This document shows, piece after piece, positions 7,918 to 15,329 of a DNA stretch of 18,217 bases. The stretch comes from an uncultured Collinsella sp. GTDB taxonomy: Bacteria; Actinomycetota; Coriobacteriia; Coriobacteriales; Coriobacteriaceae. The position numbers and the translations under genes are program-made. Positions within the stretch are counted from its first letter, which is position 1. Every line of letters starts with the position of its first letter. Location: the NCBI GenBank assembly GCA_934654775.1, contig CAKUGR010000021.1, forward strand, positions 1-18,217, written 5' to 3'. The notes under the pieces were generated by a model, which searched no databases, was not told the origin of the DNA, and saw only the letters and a list, made by a program, of their open reading frames with translations.

Positions 7918-9360
7918 TTAATGGGTAGGGTCAGTGGAAGTAGTAGAGTCGGCGGGCACAATGCCAAGGATGTGCTCCAGGGTATCGAGCAGCTCATGCG
8001 GCATGGTCGACACCACATGAACCTCGGCGCCGCGACGGGTAAGGCTTGCGAGTAAATCGTCACGATGATACTCGTCAAGCGTCATGCCGTCAGCGTTGAA
8101 CATGAGCTTAGGCACAAAGAGCATAACCCCCGACAGGTCCTGCGGCAGCTGCTCCAAGATATCGCTCGCGACGATGAGGCCGGTCACGTCCACGTTGCCG
8201 CCAAAGTAGCGGTTCTTGATAGCCGTGACGGTGCCGGCGAGGCCCTGCGGCGACTCCACGAAGCGCGCCACCGTGTCGCGCGCGCTGGCGCCCGAGAGGC
8301 ACAGCAAGTGCTGGTCGCGAGCGGCGATGGCCTCGCGAACACGGGCCAGGCGCTCGGCATCGGCGACAAGGACATCGTTGGTCTCGTCCAGATACGAGCG
8401 GATCATGCCGATGCCATCGTAGTACTGCGGGTAGCCGTCGTAGAAATCGGCCTCGGGCGGCTCGATGCCGGCGTCCAGGTAGAACTCGTCGCTCATCTGG
8501 AAGGTATGGCGGCCAAAGCGCTCGTAGGCGCGATCCTGATAGGGCCGGATCATGGCAATGGTCTCGCGTGCCAGCTCGGGCTTGTCGCTATAGGACCAGC
8601 TGAAGCGGTTCTGGTGCTTGGTGAAGCCGAGCGGCACGATACCCAAGCTCGTGATCTGCTCGTGCTCCTCGCAATAGCGCAGGGTCTTTTCCAACTCCTC
8701 GCCGTCGTTCATGCCGGGGCACAATACAATCTGCGCGTGGATCTCGATGCCGGCGGCCATGATTGCCTCGAGCACGTCCATGCCGCGCTGGGCGTTGCGG
8801 CCCATCATGCGGCGGCGAACGTCGGGGGTCACGGCGTGGACCGATACGTTCATGGGGCTCATGTTGCGGTCGATGACGTTTTGCACGTCCTCGTCGGTGA
8901 GGTTTGTGAGCGTGACGAAGTTGCCCTGCAAAAAACTCAGGCGGTAGTCGTCATCGCGAATGTAGAGCGTGGAGCGTCCACCCTTGGGAAGCATGGTCAT
9001 AAAGCAGAACACGCAGGCGTTTACGCAGGTACGCATACCATCGAAGATGGGGCCGTCGAACTCCAGGCCCCAGTCCTCGCCCGGGAAGCGATCGAGCTCC
9101 ACGGGGGTGACGGTGTCGTCGCGCGGGTCAAACACTGACAGTTCGACGGTGTCGTCGTCGGCCTCCCAGAGCCAAACGATCATGTCGGTGAGCGGCTCGC
9201 CGTTGACCGTAAGCACGCGCATGCCCGGCTCGATACCCACATCCCATGCGGGCGATTCGGGACGCACGTTCTTGACGAGCGCGCCCTCACCCGGCTCGGG
9301 GTCGCGGCTGCGCCCGTAATCGGCCACCTCGGCGGCGTATGCGGGTACGGTCTGGTCCAT
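7918..9360 (-). CDS. PDZ / radical-SAM-like DUF512 protein
   Basis: 480 aa. The N-terminus (about 26-78) is a PDZ-like domain (VKNVRPESPAWDVGIEPGMR, then VNGEPL). A radical-SAM-type triad follows as CVNACVFC with Cys112, Cys116 and Cys119 (CX3CX2C), then a TIM-barrel-like region, and the C-terminal half fits DUF512 (GFTKHQNR, then DEFYLDAG, ending with a GNVDVTGLI segment). Proteins of this build are commonly encoded next to der in Gram-positives, as here, but their substrate is unknown. ATG at 9360 lies 2 bases after the ispH stop; the nearest Shine-Dalgarno (AAGGAGC) is about 13 bases away, so coupling to ispH is likely. A longer frame to 9465 gives only low-complexity Arg/His sequence within ispH. 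Confidence 0.92.
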   Translation of the reverse strand: MDQTVPAYAAEVADYGRSRDPEPGEGALVKNVRPESPAWDVGIEPGMRVLTVNGEPLTDMIVWLWEADDDTVELSVFDPRDDTVTPVELDRFPGEDWGLEFDGPIFDGMRTCVNACVFCFMTMLPKGGRSTLYIRDDDYRLSFLQGNFVTLTNLTDEDVQNVIDRNMSPMNVSVHAVTPDVRRRMMGRNAQRGMDVLEAIMAAGIEIHAQIVLCPGMNDGEELEKTLRYCEEHEQITSLGIVPLGFTKHQNRFSWSYSDKPELARETIAMIRPYQDRAYERFGRHTFQMSDEFYLDAGIEPPEADFYDGYPQYYDGIGMIRSYLDETNDVLVADAERLARVREAIAARDQHLLCLSGASARDTVARFVESPQGLAGTVTAIKNRYFGGNVDVTGLIVASDILEQLPQDLSGVMLFVPKLMFNADGMTLDEYHRDDLLASLTRRGAEVHVVSTMPHELLDTLEHILGIVPADSTTSTDPTH

Positions 9361-9362
9361 GA

Positions 9363-10262
9363 TTAGCGGCAAAGCTCCTTGATGCGCGCGACGGCGCGTT
9401 CGATGTGTTCTTGCGGGGTGGAAGCGCCGGCGGTGATGCCGATGTGCTGAGCGTCGGTAAACCATGCGGCCTCGAGCTCAGCGGCTTCTTCGATATGGTG
9501 CGTATGCTCGCAGGCGTCGGCGCAAATCTGCGCCAGGCGACGGGTATTGCCCGAGTTCTTGCCGCCCACGACGACCATGCAGTCACAGCGCTGGGCGAGT
9601 GACGCGGCCGCCTGCTGGCGCTCGCTGGTAGCGGCGCAGATCGTGTTGATCACGCGCAGCTCCTGCACACGCGGGGTAATGGCGGCCACGACCTCAGCCA
9701 AGTTCTGCGCGGTCTGAGTGGTCTGCACGACCAAGCCCACCTTGCCCTTGAGCAGTAGCTCGTCGGCGTCGGCGGCGCAGCTCACGACCTGAGCGTCATC
9801 GCCGGCGTGGCCCAGAATGCCCTCGACCTCGGGATGACCCGGCTCGCCCACGACGATCACGCGGTAGCCTTCGCGTACCAAGCGCTCGGCCGCCACGTGG
9901 ACCTTCTTGACGTAGGGGCAGGTGGCGTCGACCACAGTAAGGCCGCGCTCGCGGGCGGCATCGATCACCTGCGGTACCACGCCGTGGGCGCGGATGATCA
10001 CCGTGCCCGATGCAGCGTCGTCCAGGGTCTCGGCCAAGCCCACGCCCGCTTCGGCAAGCTCGCGCACCACGATGGGGTTATGGATGAGCGGCCCCAGGGT
10101 GTGGACCTGAGCGCTCTCCCCTGCCTGGGGTGCGGCAGCCAGCGCCATATCGAGCGCGCGCTGCACGCCGTAGCAGGTGCCGGCGTGGGCCGCGATCTCG
10201 ATCGTGGGCGCGGTGGCCTGGTCGGACGCGGTCGCCGCGGTGTTCAAAACGTTCTCGCTCAT
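9363..10262 (-). CDS. ispH: 4-hydroxy-3-methylbut-2-enyl diphosphate reductase
   Basis: 299 aa from ATG 10262. It is the last enzyme of the methylerythritol phosphate isoprenoid pathway, turning HMBPP into IPP and DMAPP with an Fe-S cluster. The three cluster cysteines are visible: Cys30 (AGTCYGV), Cys115 (DATCPYV) and Cys209 (NTICAATSERQ). Substrate motifs GPLIHN (57-62), RAHGV (91-95), GEPGHPEVEG (139-148), QTTQT (180-184), GKNSGNTRRL and ASTP near the C-terminus are intact. About 20 residues precede the first conserved strand and look unstructured. An alternative ATG at 10292 would overlap plsC by 28 bases; the chosen one lies 2 bases after the plsC TAG. It is the only MEP gene here. Confidence 0.96.
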   Translation of the reverse strand: MSENVLNTAATASDQATAPTIEIAAHAGTCYGVQRALDMALAAAPQAGESAQVHTLGPLIHNPIVVRELAEAGVGLAETLDDAASGTVIIRAHGVVPQVIDAARERGLTVVDATCPYVKKVHVAAERLVREGYRVIVVGEPGHPEVEGILGHAGDDAQVVSCAADADELLLKGKVGLVVQTTQTAQNLAEVVAAITPRVQELRVINTICAATSERQQAAASLAQRCDCMVVVGGKNSGNTRRLAQICADACEHTHHIEEAAELEAAWFTDAQHIGITAGASTPQEHIERAVARIKELCR

Positions 10263-10264
10263 GG

Positions 10265-10993
10265 CTAAAACCTGCCCGGGTGCTCGGCGCACAACTCGTC
10301 GCGCATCTTGTAGACGCGGCCCATGGCCTCGGACTCAAACCAGGCCAGGCGCTCCGTGCGCTTAAGCCCGGCCGGCGCGTCGGAAAGCGAGACGGCCTTG
10401 CCGGCACGGATCCAGCATTTTTTGGGGCGCATGAGTTTTTTGCCCTTGGGCGTAATGTCGGACCAGCCACAGATGGCGAGCGGGTTGACGGGCGCCTTGC
10501 CCATCTGGGCGATGAGTGCAAAGCCGCCGTGGACCTCGGGCTTGATCTCGCGCGAGCGGATGCGCGTGCCCTCGGGGAAGATCAGGACGTCCTCGCCGCG
10601 CTGCAGCGCATGCTGGGCGGCGCGCAGACACTTCATGTCGGCGGTGCCGCGCTCGACGGGGATGCCGCCGACGCGGCTAAAGGCCCAGCGCACGATCTTG
10701 GTCTTGGCGAACTCAGACTTAAAGATGGGACGGATGCGGCGACCGCCAAAGAATAGTGCCGTCTCCACGGCCAAGAGCTCGGCCATCGAGGTGTGGTTGC
10801 AGATGACTACGCTGCCGCGCCCTTCCTGGCGCTCAAACAGCAGGTCGGCGTCCTCGACCTTCCAGCGCCACATAAGCTTTGAGAAGGCCCAAAGAATGGC
10901 CATGACCACGACGACGGTGCCGCGGATAAGCGCCGGGAACTCGGCGTAGGGGGCGTTGTAATAATCCTCGGGCGTCTGCTTAAACAGGCGCAT
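10265..10993 (-). CDS. plsC: 1-acyl-sn-glycerol-3-phosphate acyltransferase (PlsC-like)
   Basis: 242 aa membrane-associated acyltransferase that should convert lysophosphatidic acid to phosphatidic acid, the step after PlsY. It has an N-terminal hydrophobic helix (about 24-40), block I NHTSMAE (66-72), GGIPVERG (109-116) and FPEGTR (139-144). The family's catalytic HX4D reads HX4E here (His67, Glu72); the other motifs are intact. Substrate choice cannot be read from sequence, and other PlsC-type lysophospholipid acyltransferases are possible. ATG at 10993 has an excellent AAAGGAGG 6 bases upstream and lies 3 bases after the cmk stop. Confidence 0.9.
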   Translation of the reverse strand: MRLFKQTPEDYYNAPYAEFPALIRGTVVVVMAILWAFSKLMWRWKVEDADLLFERQEGRGSVVICNHTSMAELLAVETALFFGGRRIRPIFKSEFAKTKIVRWAFSRVGGIPVERGTADMKCLRAAQHALQRGEDVLIFPEGTRIRSREIKPEVHGGFALIAQMGKAPVNPLAICGWSDITPKGKKLMRPKKCWIRAGKAVSLSDAPAGLKRTERLAWFESEAMGRVYKMRDELCAEHPGRF

Positions 10994-10996
10994 GGG

Positions 10997-11683
10997 CTAC
11001 CTCCTTTGGTTGATGAGGTCCTCGATGATACGGACGACCTCGTCGATGGTGTGGGCGGTGGAGTCGACGTGCACGGCGTCCTCGGCGGGCACGAGCGGTG
11101 CGACCTCGCGGCTGCTGTCGAGCTTATCGCGTTGCTTGAGGGCATCGAGGGTCTCGTCGACCTCGGCCTCGAGCTGATCGGCGGTCAGCGGCTGGGCGTC
11201 GTTTTGGTGGCGCTGCAGCACGCGGCGGCGGGCGCGTTCACGCGGGTCGGCGGTCAGGAAGACCTTGACCTGTGCGTTGGGGAACACGACGGTGCCGATG
11301 TCGCGGCCCTCGGCAACGATATCGCGGTCCTCGGCGGCACGGCGCTGGTGGATGAGCATGGCGGCGCGCACGCCCGGGTAGGCCGAGACCTTGGAGACGT
11401 TGGCGTCCACCTGCGGGGTGCGGATGGCGGCCGAGGCGTCCGTGCCGTCGATAGTCAGGCGCGTGTCCTCGCCGGTGCCGTTGGTAAAGCGGATGTCGAT
11501 CTGCTCGGCGAGGGCGTCGATGGCCGCCTCGTCGTCCAGGTCGATGTTGCGGTCGAGGGCGGCAAAGGTAACGGCGCGATACATAGCGCCCGTATCGAGC
11601 TTGTTAAAGCCCAGCTGGCGGGCGATCTCCTTGGCGATAGTGGACTTGCCGGAACCGGCGGGGCCGTCGATGGCGACGATCAT
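10997..11683 (-). CDS. cmk: Cytidylate kinase
   Basis: 228 aa, the usual size. It phosphorylates CMP and dCMP to the diphosphates using ATP, recycling CMP released by lipid synthesis and RNA turnover. The P-loop GPAGSGKST is at 7-15, followed by LDTGAMYRAVT (CMP-binding region, about 29-39), EGRDIGTVVFP (about 125-135) and the lid region with DPRERARRR. ATG at 11683 has AAAGGAAG upstream at good spacing and starts exactly at the conserved MIVAIDGPAG; an upstream ATG at 11731 lacks conserved sequence. It follows the pseudouridine synthase gene after 66 bases, where I see no terminator. Its downstream neighbour is plsC, 3 bases away. Confidence 0.96.
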   Translation of the reverse strand: MIVAIDGPAGSGKSTIAKEIARQLGFNKLDTGAMYRAVTFAALDRNIDLDDEAAIDALAEQIDIRFTNGTGEDTRLTIDGTDASAAIRTPQVDANVSKVSAYPGVRAAMLIHQRRAAEDRDIVAEGRDIGTVVFPNAQVKVFLTADPRERARRRVLQRHQNDAQPLTADQLEAEVDETLDALKQRDKLDSSREVAPLVPAEDAVHVDSTAHTIDEVVRIIEDLINQRR

Positions 11684-11749
11684 GCAATGCTTCCTTTCGG
11701 TGGTTGACGTGCTGGTATGGGACGCGAACACTGCTTGCTGGCGGACTGG

Positions 11750-12715
11750 CTAGCCCGTGTAGCGCTCCCGGTAGGTGTTGCGCTTGGGCGCGGAGCCGTG
11801 GCTGCCGTGATGACGCGTGCGGCTTGCGGTGTTGGTCGCGGGCGCGGCGCCGCGCTTGGCGCTCGCCTGCTTGGGCGGGATGCCACCGGCCTTGAGGACC
11901 TGTACCTCACGATCGGTGAGTTCGCGCCACGAGCCCTTGGCTACATCCTTGAGCTCCAGGCCGGCAAAGTTACAGCGGTGCAGGCGAATCACCGGATGGT
12001 GGATCTTACTCAGCATGCGCTTGACCTGGTTCTTGCGGCCCTCGCGGATGATGACCTCCACGGCGGTGGTTCCGGGCTTGACACCTTGCGGAGCCACGGC
12101 CTCGGCCTCGCGCGCGGTAATAACGCGGCAGATCGCCGGCTGGCACAGGCCGTCATCGAGCTCGATGCCGCGACGAAGCGGCTCTAAGTCGCGATCGGCC
12201 AGGTGGCCGTCTACGAGCGCCTGGTAGGTCTTGTAGACGTGCTTGCTGGGGTGCAGTAGATCCTGCGACAGGTCGCCGTCGGTGGTAAAGAGCAAAAGGC
12301 CCGTGGTGTCGCGGTCCAGACGCCCCACCGGGAAGAGTCCCGGAAAGCGGTCGCGCGGGACCAGGTCGGCCACGCAGGGGCGCTCCTGCGGATCGCTCAT
12401 GGTGGTGAGGTAGCCGGTCGGCTTGTAGAGCATCAGGTACACAGCGCCCTGGTTAAGCGTGACGGGCGTGCCGTCGACCTCGACATGATCGCGGTCGACG
12501 TCGACCTTGGTGCCCAGTTCGGTTGCGACCTGGCCGTTGACGGTCACGCGGCCGGCGGTCATCAGGTCCTCCGAGCCGCGGCGGCTCGCCACGCCCGCAC
12601 GCGCCAAAAAGCGCTGCAGGCGCATGGTGTGCGGGTAGACGGGCTGGGCGACGGACGCGGTTGCGTCCGTGGCGCCGGTGATGCGTGTCTCCCCTATCTC
12701 GTTATTCCTCGTCAT
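11750..12715 (-). CDS. rluB: RsuA/RluB-family rRNA pseudouridine synthase
   Basis: 321 aa. An S4 RNA-binding domain (31-90, MRLQRFLARAGVASRRG) is followed by the catalytic domain with GRLDRDTTGLLLFT (131-144), where Asp134 is the expected nucleophile, and YKPTGYLTT (97-105). The RluB-type target would be a 23S rRNA uridine, but RluB, RsuA and RluE cannot be separated firmly by eye; the symbol is the likely one. There is a 30-residue N-terminal extension and a basic, Gly/Ser/Arg/His-rich C-terminal tail (about 285-321). ATG at 12715 overlaps scpB by 14 bases and is preceded by GGAGG at 6 bases, which supports this start over Met31. The scpA-scpB-rluB order is common in Gram-positives. Confidence 0.9.
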   Translation of the reverse strand: MTRNNEIGETRITGATDATASVAQPVYPHTMRLQRFLARAGVASRRGSEDLMTAGRVTVNGQVATELGTKVDVDRDHVEVDGTPVTLNQGAVYLMLYKPTGYLTTMSDPQERPCVADLVPRDRFPGLFPVGRLDRDTTGLLLFTTDGDLSQDLLHPSKHVYKTYQALVDGHLADRDLEPLRRGIELDDGLCQPAICRVITAREAEAVAPQGVKPGTTAVEVIIREGRKNQVKRMLSKIHHPVIRLHRCNFAGLELKDVAKGSWRELTDREVQVLKAGGIPPKQASAKRGAAPATNTASRTRHHGSHGSAPKRNTYRERYTG

Positions 12716-13430
12716 AGGTATCCTCCGAGGCGCTGTCGTTAACTAGGGTTACCTCGCCCTCGATCGCCTCAACATCCTCAACATCGGTATCGAGCAACTC
12801 GCGCTCTTCGTCCAGGTCCTCGGCTTGCTCCTCGAGCGTGGACTGAATACTGCGGCCGCTCAGGCGCTCGCGGATAAACTGGCGGGACTGCTCGTCGGGG
12901 GCAAACTGCTCAAGATCGGGCAGGTCACGGATGGAGCGCAGACCGAACTTCTCAAGGAAGGCGTTGGTCGTGCCGTAGATGATGGCCTGACCGCGCTGGG
13001 GGTCGCGGCCGAGCTCGCGCACCAGGCCCTTGTCCACGAGCGACGCGATGACGCCGTCGGAGTTGACGCCGCGAATGCCCTTGACCACCTCGCGTGTCAC
13101 GGGCTGGTGGTAGGCGATGACGGCGAGCGTCTCGAGCGCCGCCTGCGACAGCTTTTGCGTGTCCCAGCTCAGCACATAGGCCTCGACAACATCGTGGTAG
13201 GCGGGATGCGTAAACAGGCGCCAGCCACCGGCGACCTCGCGCAGCTGAAAGCCGCGGTTGGCCTCCTCGTACTCAACCTTGAGCTCGGCGAGCAGCGATG
13301 CACACTCGCCGGGGGCGATGTCGAGCGCACCTGCCAGCGCAGGGGCGCTCACGGGGTCGCTCGAGACCAGCAGCAACGCCTCGAGGGCGCCTTTGAGGCT
13401 GTTTGCCTCCAGCGTTGAAAGGTTTGACAT
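12702..13430 (-). CDS. scpB: Segregation and condensation protein B
   Basis: 242 aa. ScpB dimers bind the kleisin ScpA and complete the SMC condensin that compacts and segregates chromosomes. Two winged-helix domains (about 10-85 and 92-165) are recognisable, with the family stretches EALLLVSSDPVS, LSQAALETLAVIAYHQPVTR and GRDPQRGQAIIYGTT. The C-terminal 45 residues or so are strongly acidic (Glu/Asp-rich) and probably disordered. The gene starts 12 bases after scpA. The smc gene itself is not in the window. Confidence 0.95.
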   Translation of the reverse strand: MSNLSTLEANSLKGALEALLLVSSDPVSAPALAGALDIAPGECASLLAELKVEYEEANRGFQLREVAGGWRLFTHPAYHDVVEAYVLSWDTQKLSQAALETLAVIAYHQPVTREVVKGIRGVNSDGVIASLVDKGLVRELGRDPQRGQAIIYGTTNAFLEKFGLRSIRDLPDLEQFAPDEQSRQFIRERLSGRSIQSTLEEQAEDLDEERELLDTDVEDVEAIEGEVTLVNDSASEDTYDEE

Positions 13431-13442
13431 GGTTGGCCGCTC

Positions 13443-14255
13443 CTATTCGGTGAGTTCGGGGCCCTCGCCGGGCACGTAGGCCTCGGCGCCCTCGACGCGG
13501 TTGATCTGAATGGTTCCAAAGATCTCGTCCTGGCTCAGCGTGAGCGAGCCGCGCTTGGCGAGCTCCAGCATGGCCAAAAAGGTGACGACGAGCTGCTCGG
13601 TGGTGGCGTCGCCGTCCAGCAGCTCGCGGAAGGTGCAGGTTTGGTGCGCCATGGTAAAGCGGTCGACCGAGGCAACGGTCAGGTCGAGCGGCACGCGATG
13701 CGGCGCCACATGCTCGGCCTCCAGCAGAAAGGTCTGGCGCTTGCCGTCCAAGTCGGCGCAGATGACGGCTAGGCCGCGCAGTGTGATGCCGGCCAAGTAG
13801 TCGGGCATGAGGCCCAGGAACTCGGGGTCGGGGCCGGCCACGCGCGGATGCATGCGGCTTTCGGCCTGCATGCGGGCGCCGAGGGCCGCCGCCGCGCCCT
13901 TGAACTGTTTGTAGGCGATCAGGCGCTGGATCAGGACCTCGCGCAAGGCGTCGCCGTCGAGCGCACTCAGCTCCTCGAGGTCCTCGTCGAACTCGTCATC
14001 GTCGTCATCGGCTTTGCGCGGGGCTTCCTGGGGCACCAGCGAGGCCGCCTTAATGTCCAAAAGGGTTGCCGCGACCAGCAGAAAGTCGCTTGCCACGTCC
14101 AGGTCCAGCGCCTCGATGCGCTCGGCCTCGGCAAGGTATTGCTCTGCCACCTCGCTGATCGAGATGGCGCCGATATCTACTTTTTGGCGGGTTACCAGCT
14201 GCAGCAGCAGGTCGAACGGTCCGCTGTAGACCTGCGTCGACACGCGATACGACAT
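13443..14255 (-). CDS. scpA: Segregation and condensation protein A (kleisin)
   Basis: 270 aa, slightly longer than a minimal ScpA. It is the kleisin that bridges the SMC heads and binds ScpB. The N-terminus (SGPFDLLLQLV, then QKVDIGAISISEVAEQYL) is diagnostic. The N-terminal helical domain ends at about 78 and is followed by an acidic linker (DDDDDEFDEDLEE, about 83-95) and a C-terminal winged helix with VVTFLAMLELAKRGSLTLSQ. The start is fixed by AAAGGAGG just upstream of the ATG. The 84 bases between it and the M50 gene contain small hairpins but no T-tract terminator; a promoter there cannot be excluded. Confidence 0.96.
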   Translation of the reverse strand: MSYRVSTQVYSGPFDLLLQLVTRQKVDIGAISISEVAEQYLAEAERIEALDLDVASDFLLVAATLLDIKAASLVPQEAPRKADDDDDEFDEDLEELSALDGDALREVLIQRLIAYKQFKGAAAALGARMQAESRMHPRVAGPDPEFLGLMPDYLAGITLRGLAVICADLDGKRQTFLLEAEHVAPHRVPLDLTVASVDRFTMAHQTCTFRELLDGDATTEQLVVTFLAMLELAKRGSLTLSQDEIFGTIQINRVEGAEAYVPGEGPELTE

Positions 14256-14339
14256 CTTCGACCTCCTTTGACGGCGCCTTCGCGGCGCGGTTTGGGTGCA
14301 TGTTGCGACCGTTTTGCACGGTCGACCTGTAAGTTTACC

Positions 14340-15023
14340 CTAGATGCCGGCGATTGCGAAGGTGAGCAGCTGCTCTGCCAACGGATACACGGTAACGTCG
14401 AAATACCGGCCGATCACGTCGATACCGGTCCACATGGGCAGCAGGTACAGCACGATGATAAGGATCGGCATGGCGTACTGCTGCAGTCGGTAGTAGTTGG
14501 CGAGCGCCTTGCCTTTGAGGAACGGCACGATGATCGACGAGCCGTCGAGCGGCGGGATCGGGATGAGGTTAAAGAACGCGAGCGACAGGTTGACCACGAT
14601 GAACGTGGCGCCGAAGTTCATGATTTGGGACGCCGCGGCAAAGGACATGCTGGTGTAGAGGTTGCCATAGGCCAGGTGCATGAGAGCTGCGGCGAGGCAC
14701 GCGAGCGCGATGTTCGATGCGGGGCCGGCCGCGCTCACCAGGATCTCATCGCGCTTGGGGTGCTTGAGGTTGTTGAGGTAGACGGGCACCGGCTTGGCGA
14801 AGGCGAACACCGGGCCGCCGGCGGCAAGCATAAGCAGCGGTAGGATGATGGTGCCAAACGGGTCAATATGGTTGAGCGGGTTGAGCGAGACGCGACCGCG
14901 CGAACGGGCCGTCTTGTCACCGAGCGCCCAGGCCGCGGCGGCGTGCGCGCTCTCGTGGATGACAATACCCACGATGACGGCGACGGCGCTGGCGAGCAGG
15001 CTCATGAAGTAGCTGCTGGACAT
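14340..15023 (-). CDS. Site-2-protease-family zinc metalloprotease (M50)
   Basis: 227 aa multi-spanning membrane protein. HESAH (His23, Glu24, His27) is the zinc HExxH motif in the first transmembrane segment. The downstream metal ligand is Asp160 in FNLIPIPPLDGS. Between them are AAGPASN (98-104) and further hydrophobic segments (about 52-75, 104-120, 138-153, 183-200). There is no PDZ domain, so it is of the short YwhC/Rip3-like type rather than RseP. Substrate unknown. In Gram-positives such genes often sit next to scpA/scpB, as here. ATG at 15023 has a modest GGGAAG upstream; Met7 is an alternative. Confidence 0.92.
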   Translation of the reverse strand: MSSSYFMSLLASAVAVIVGIVIHESAHAAAAWALGDKTARSRGRVSLNPLNHIDPFGTIILPLLMLAAGGPVFAFAKPVPVYLNNLKHPKRDEILVSAAGPASNIALACLAAALMHLAYGNLYTSMSFAAASQIMNFGATFIVVNLSLAFFNLIPIPPLDGSSIIVPFLKGKALANYYRLQQYAMPILIIVLYLLPMWTGIDVIGRYFDVTVYPLAEQLLTFAIAGI

Positions 15024-15032
15024 GGCACTTCC

Positions 15033-15329
15033 CTAGCGAACGCGGCGCGAGGCGCGCGTGAGCAGGTAGTCGGCCGCAAAGAGGATGACGGCCACGATGG
15101 CGTAATCCAGGCGGAACACACCGCCAAAGGGCGAGGTGATGACGCCGTAGCCGGCGATGGCGCTCGGCAGGGCGCGCGAGAGCTCGACGACGAAGCCGAC
15201 GATCTGCAGCTTGGCGGTGAGGCCGCTAAAACACAGCAGCACGGTCATCGCGCTCATAAAGATGCCGCAGATGCGACAAGCGATGGCGATGATGTTCATC
15301 GCCACGGCGGCGGCCTTACGAGAGTTCAC
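15033..15329 (-). CDS. Small membrane protein of unknown function (GTG start)
   Basis: 98 aa if started at the GTG at 15329. That GTG lies 14 bases inside the end of the ABC-F gene and is preceded by a very strong GAGGAGGAG about 7 bases upstream. An ATG at 15299 (10 residues later) is possible but has no such site; the open frame further up is out-of-frame ABC-F sequence. Hydrophobic segments at about 10-35 and 73-92, and a weaker one at 40-60, suggest two or three membrane passes; the C-terminus is basic (TRASRRVR). I do not recognise a family. It lies between the ABC-F gene and the M50 protease gene, only 9 bases from the latter, so it is probably co-transcribed with both. Confidence 0.72.
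   Translation of the reverse strand: MNSRKAAAVAMNIIAIACRICGIFMSAMTVLLCFSGLTAKLQIVGFVVELSRALPSAIAGYGVITSPFGGVFRLDYAIVAVILFAADYLLTRASRRVR

Noticed and set aside
9361..9465. Upstream extensions of DUF512, der (7908-8078), plsY (6581-6679), cmk (11684-11731) and the zinc-ribbon gene (2203-2238)
   Set aside because: The added residues are Arg/Pro/Ser-rich, mostly out-of-frame sequence of the neighbouring genes, without conserved protein. The inner starts match family N-termini and mostly have good ribosome sites or stop-start coupling.
14256..14339. Terminator or riboswitch between the M50 gene and scpA
   Set aside because: There is a 7-bp stem (CGACCGT/ACGGTCG) and a small GC hairpin, but no T-tract and no recognisable aptamer; the 84 bases are too short for known riboswitches plus a leader.
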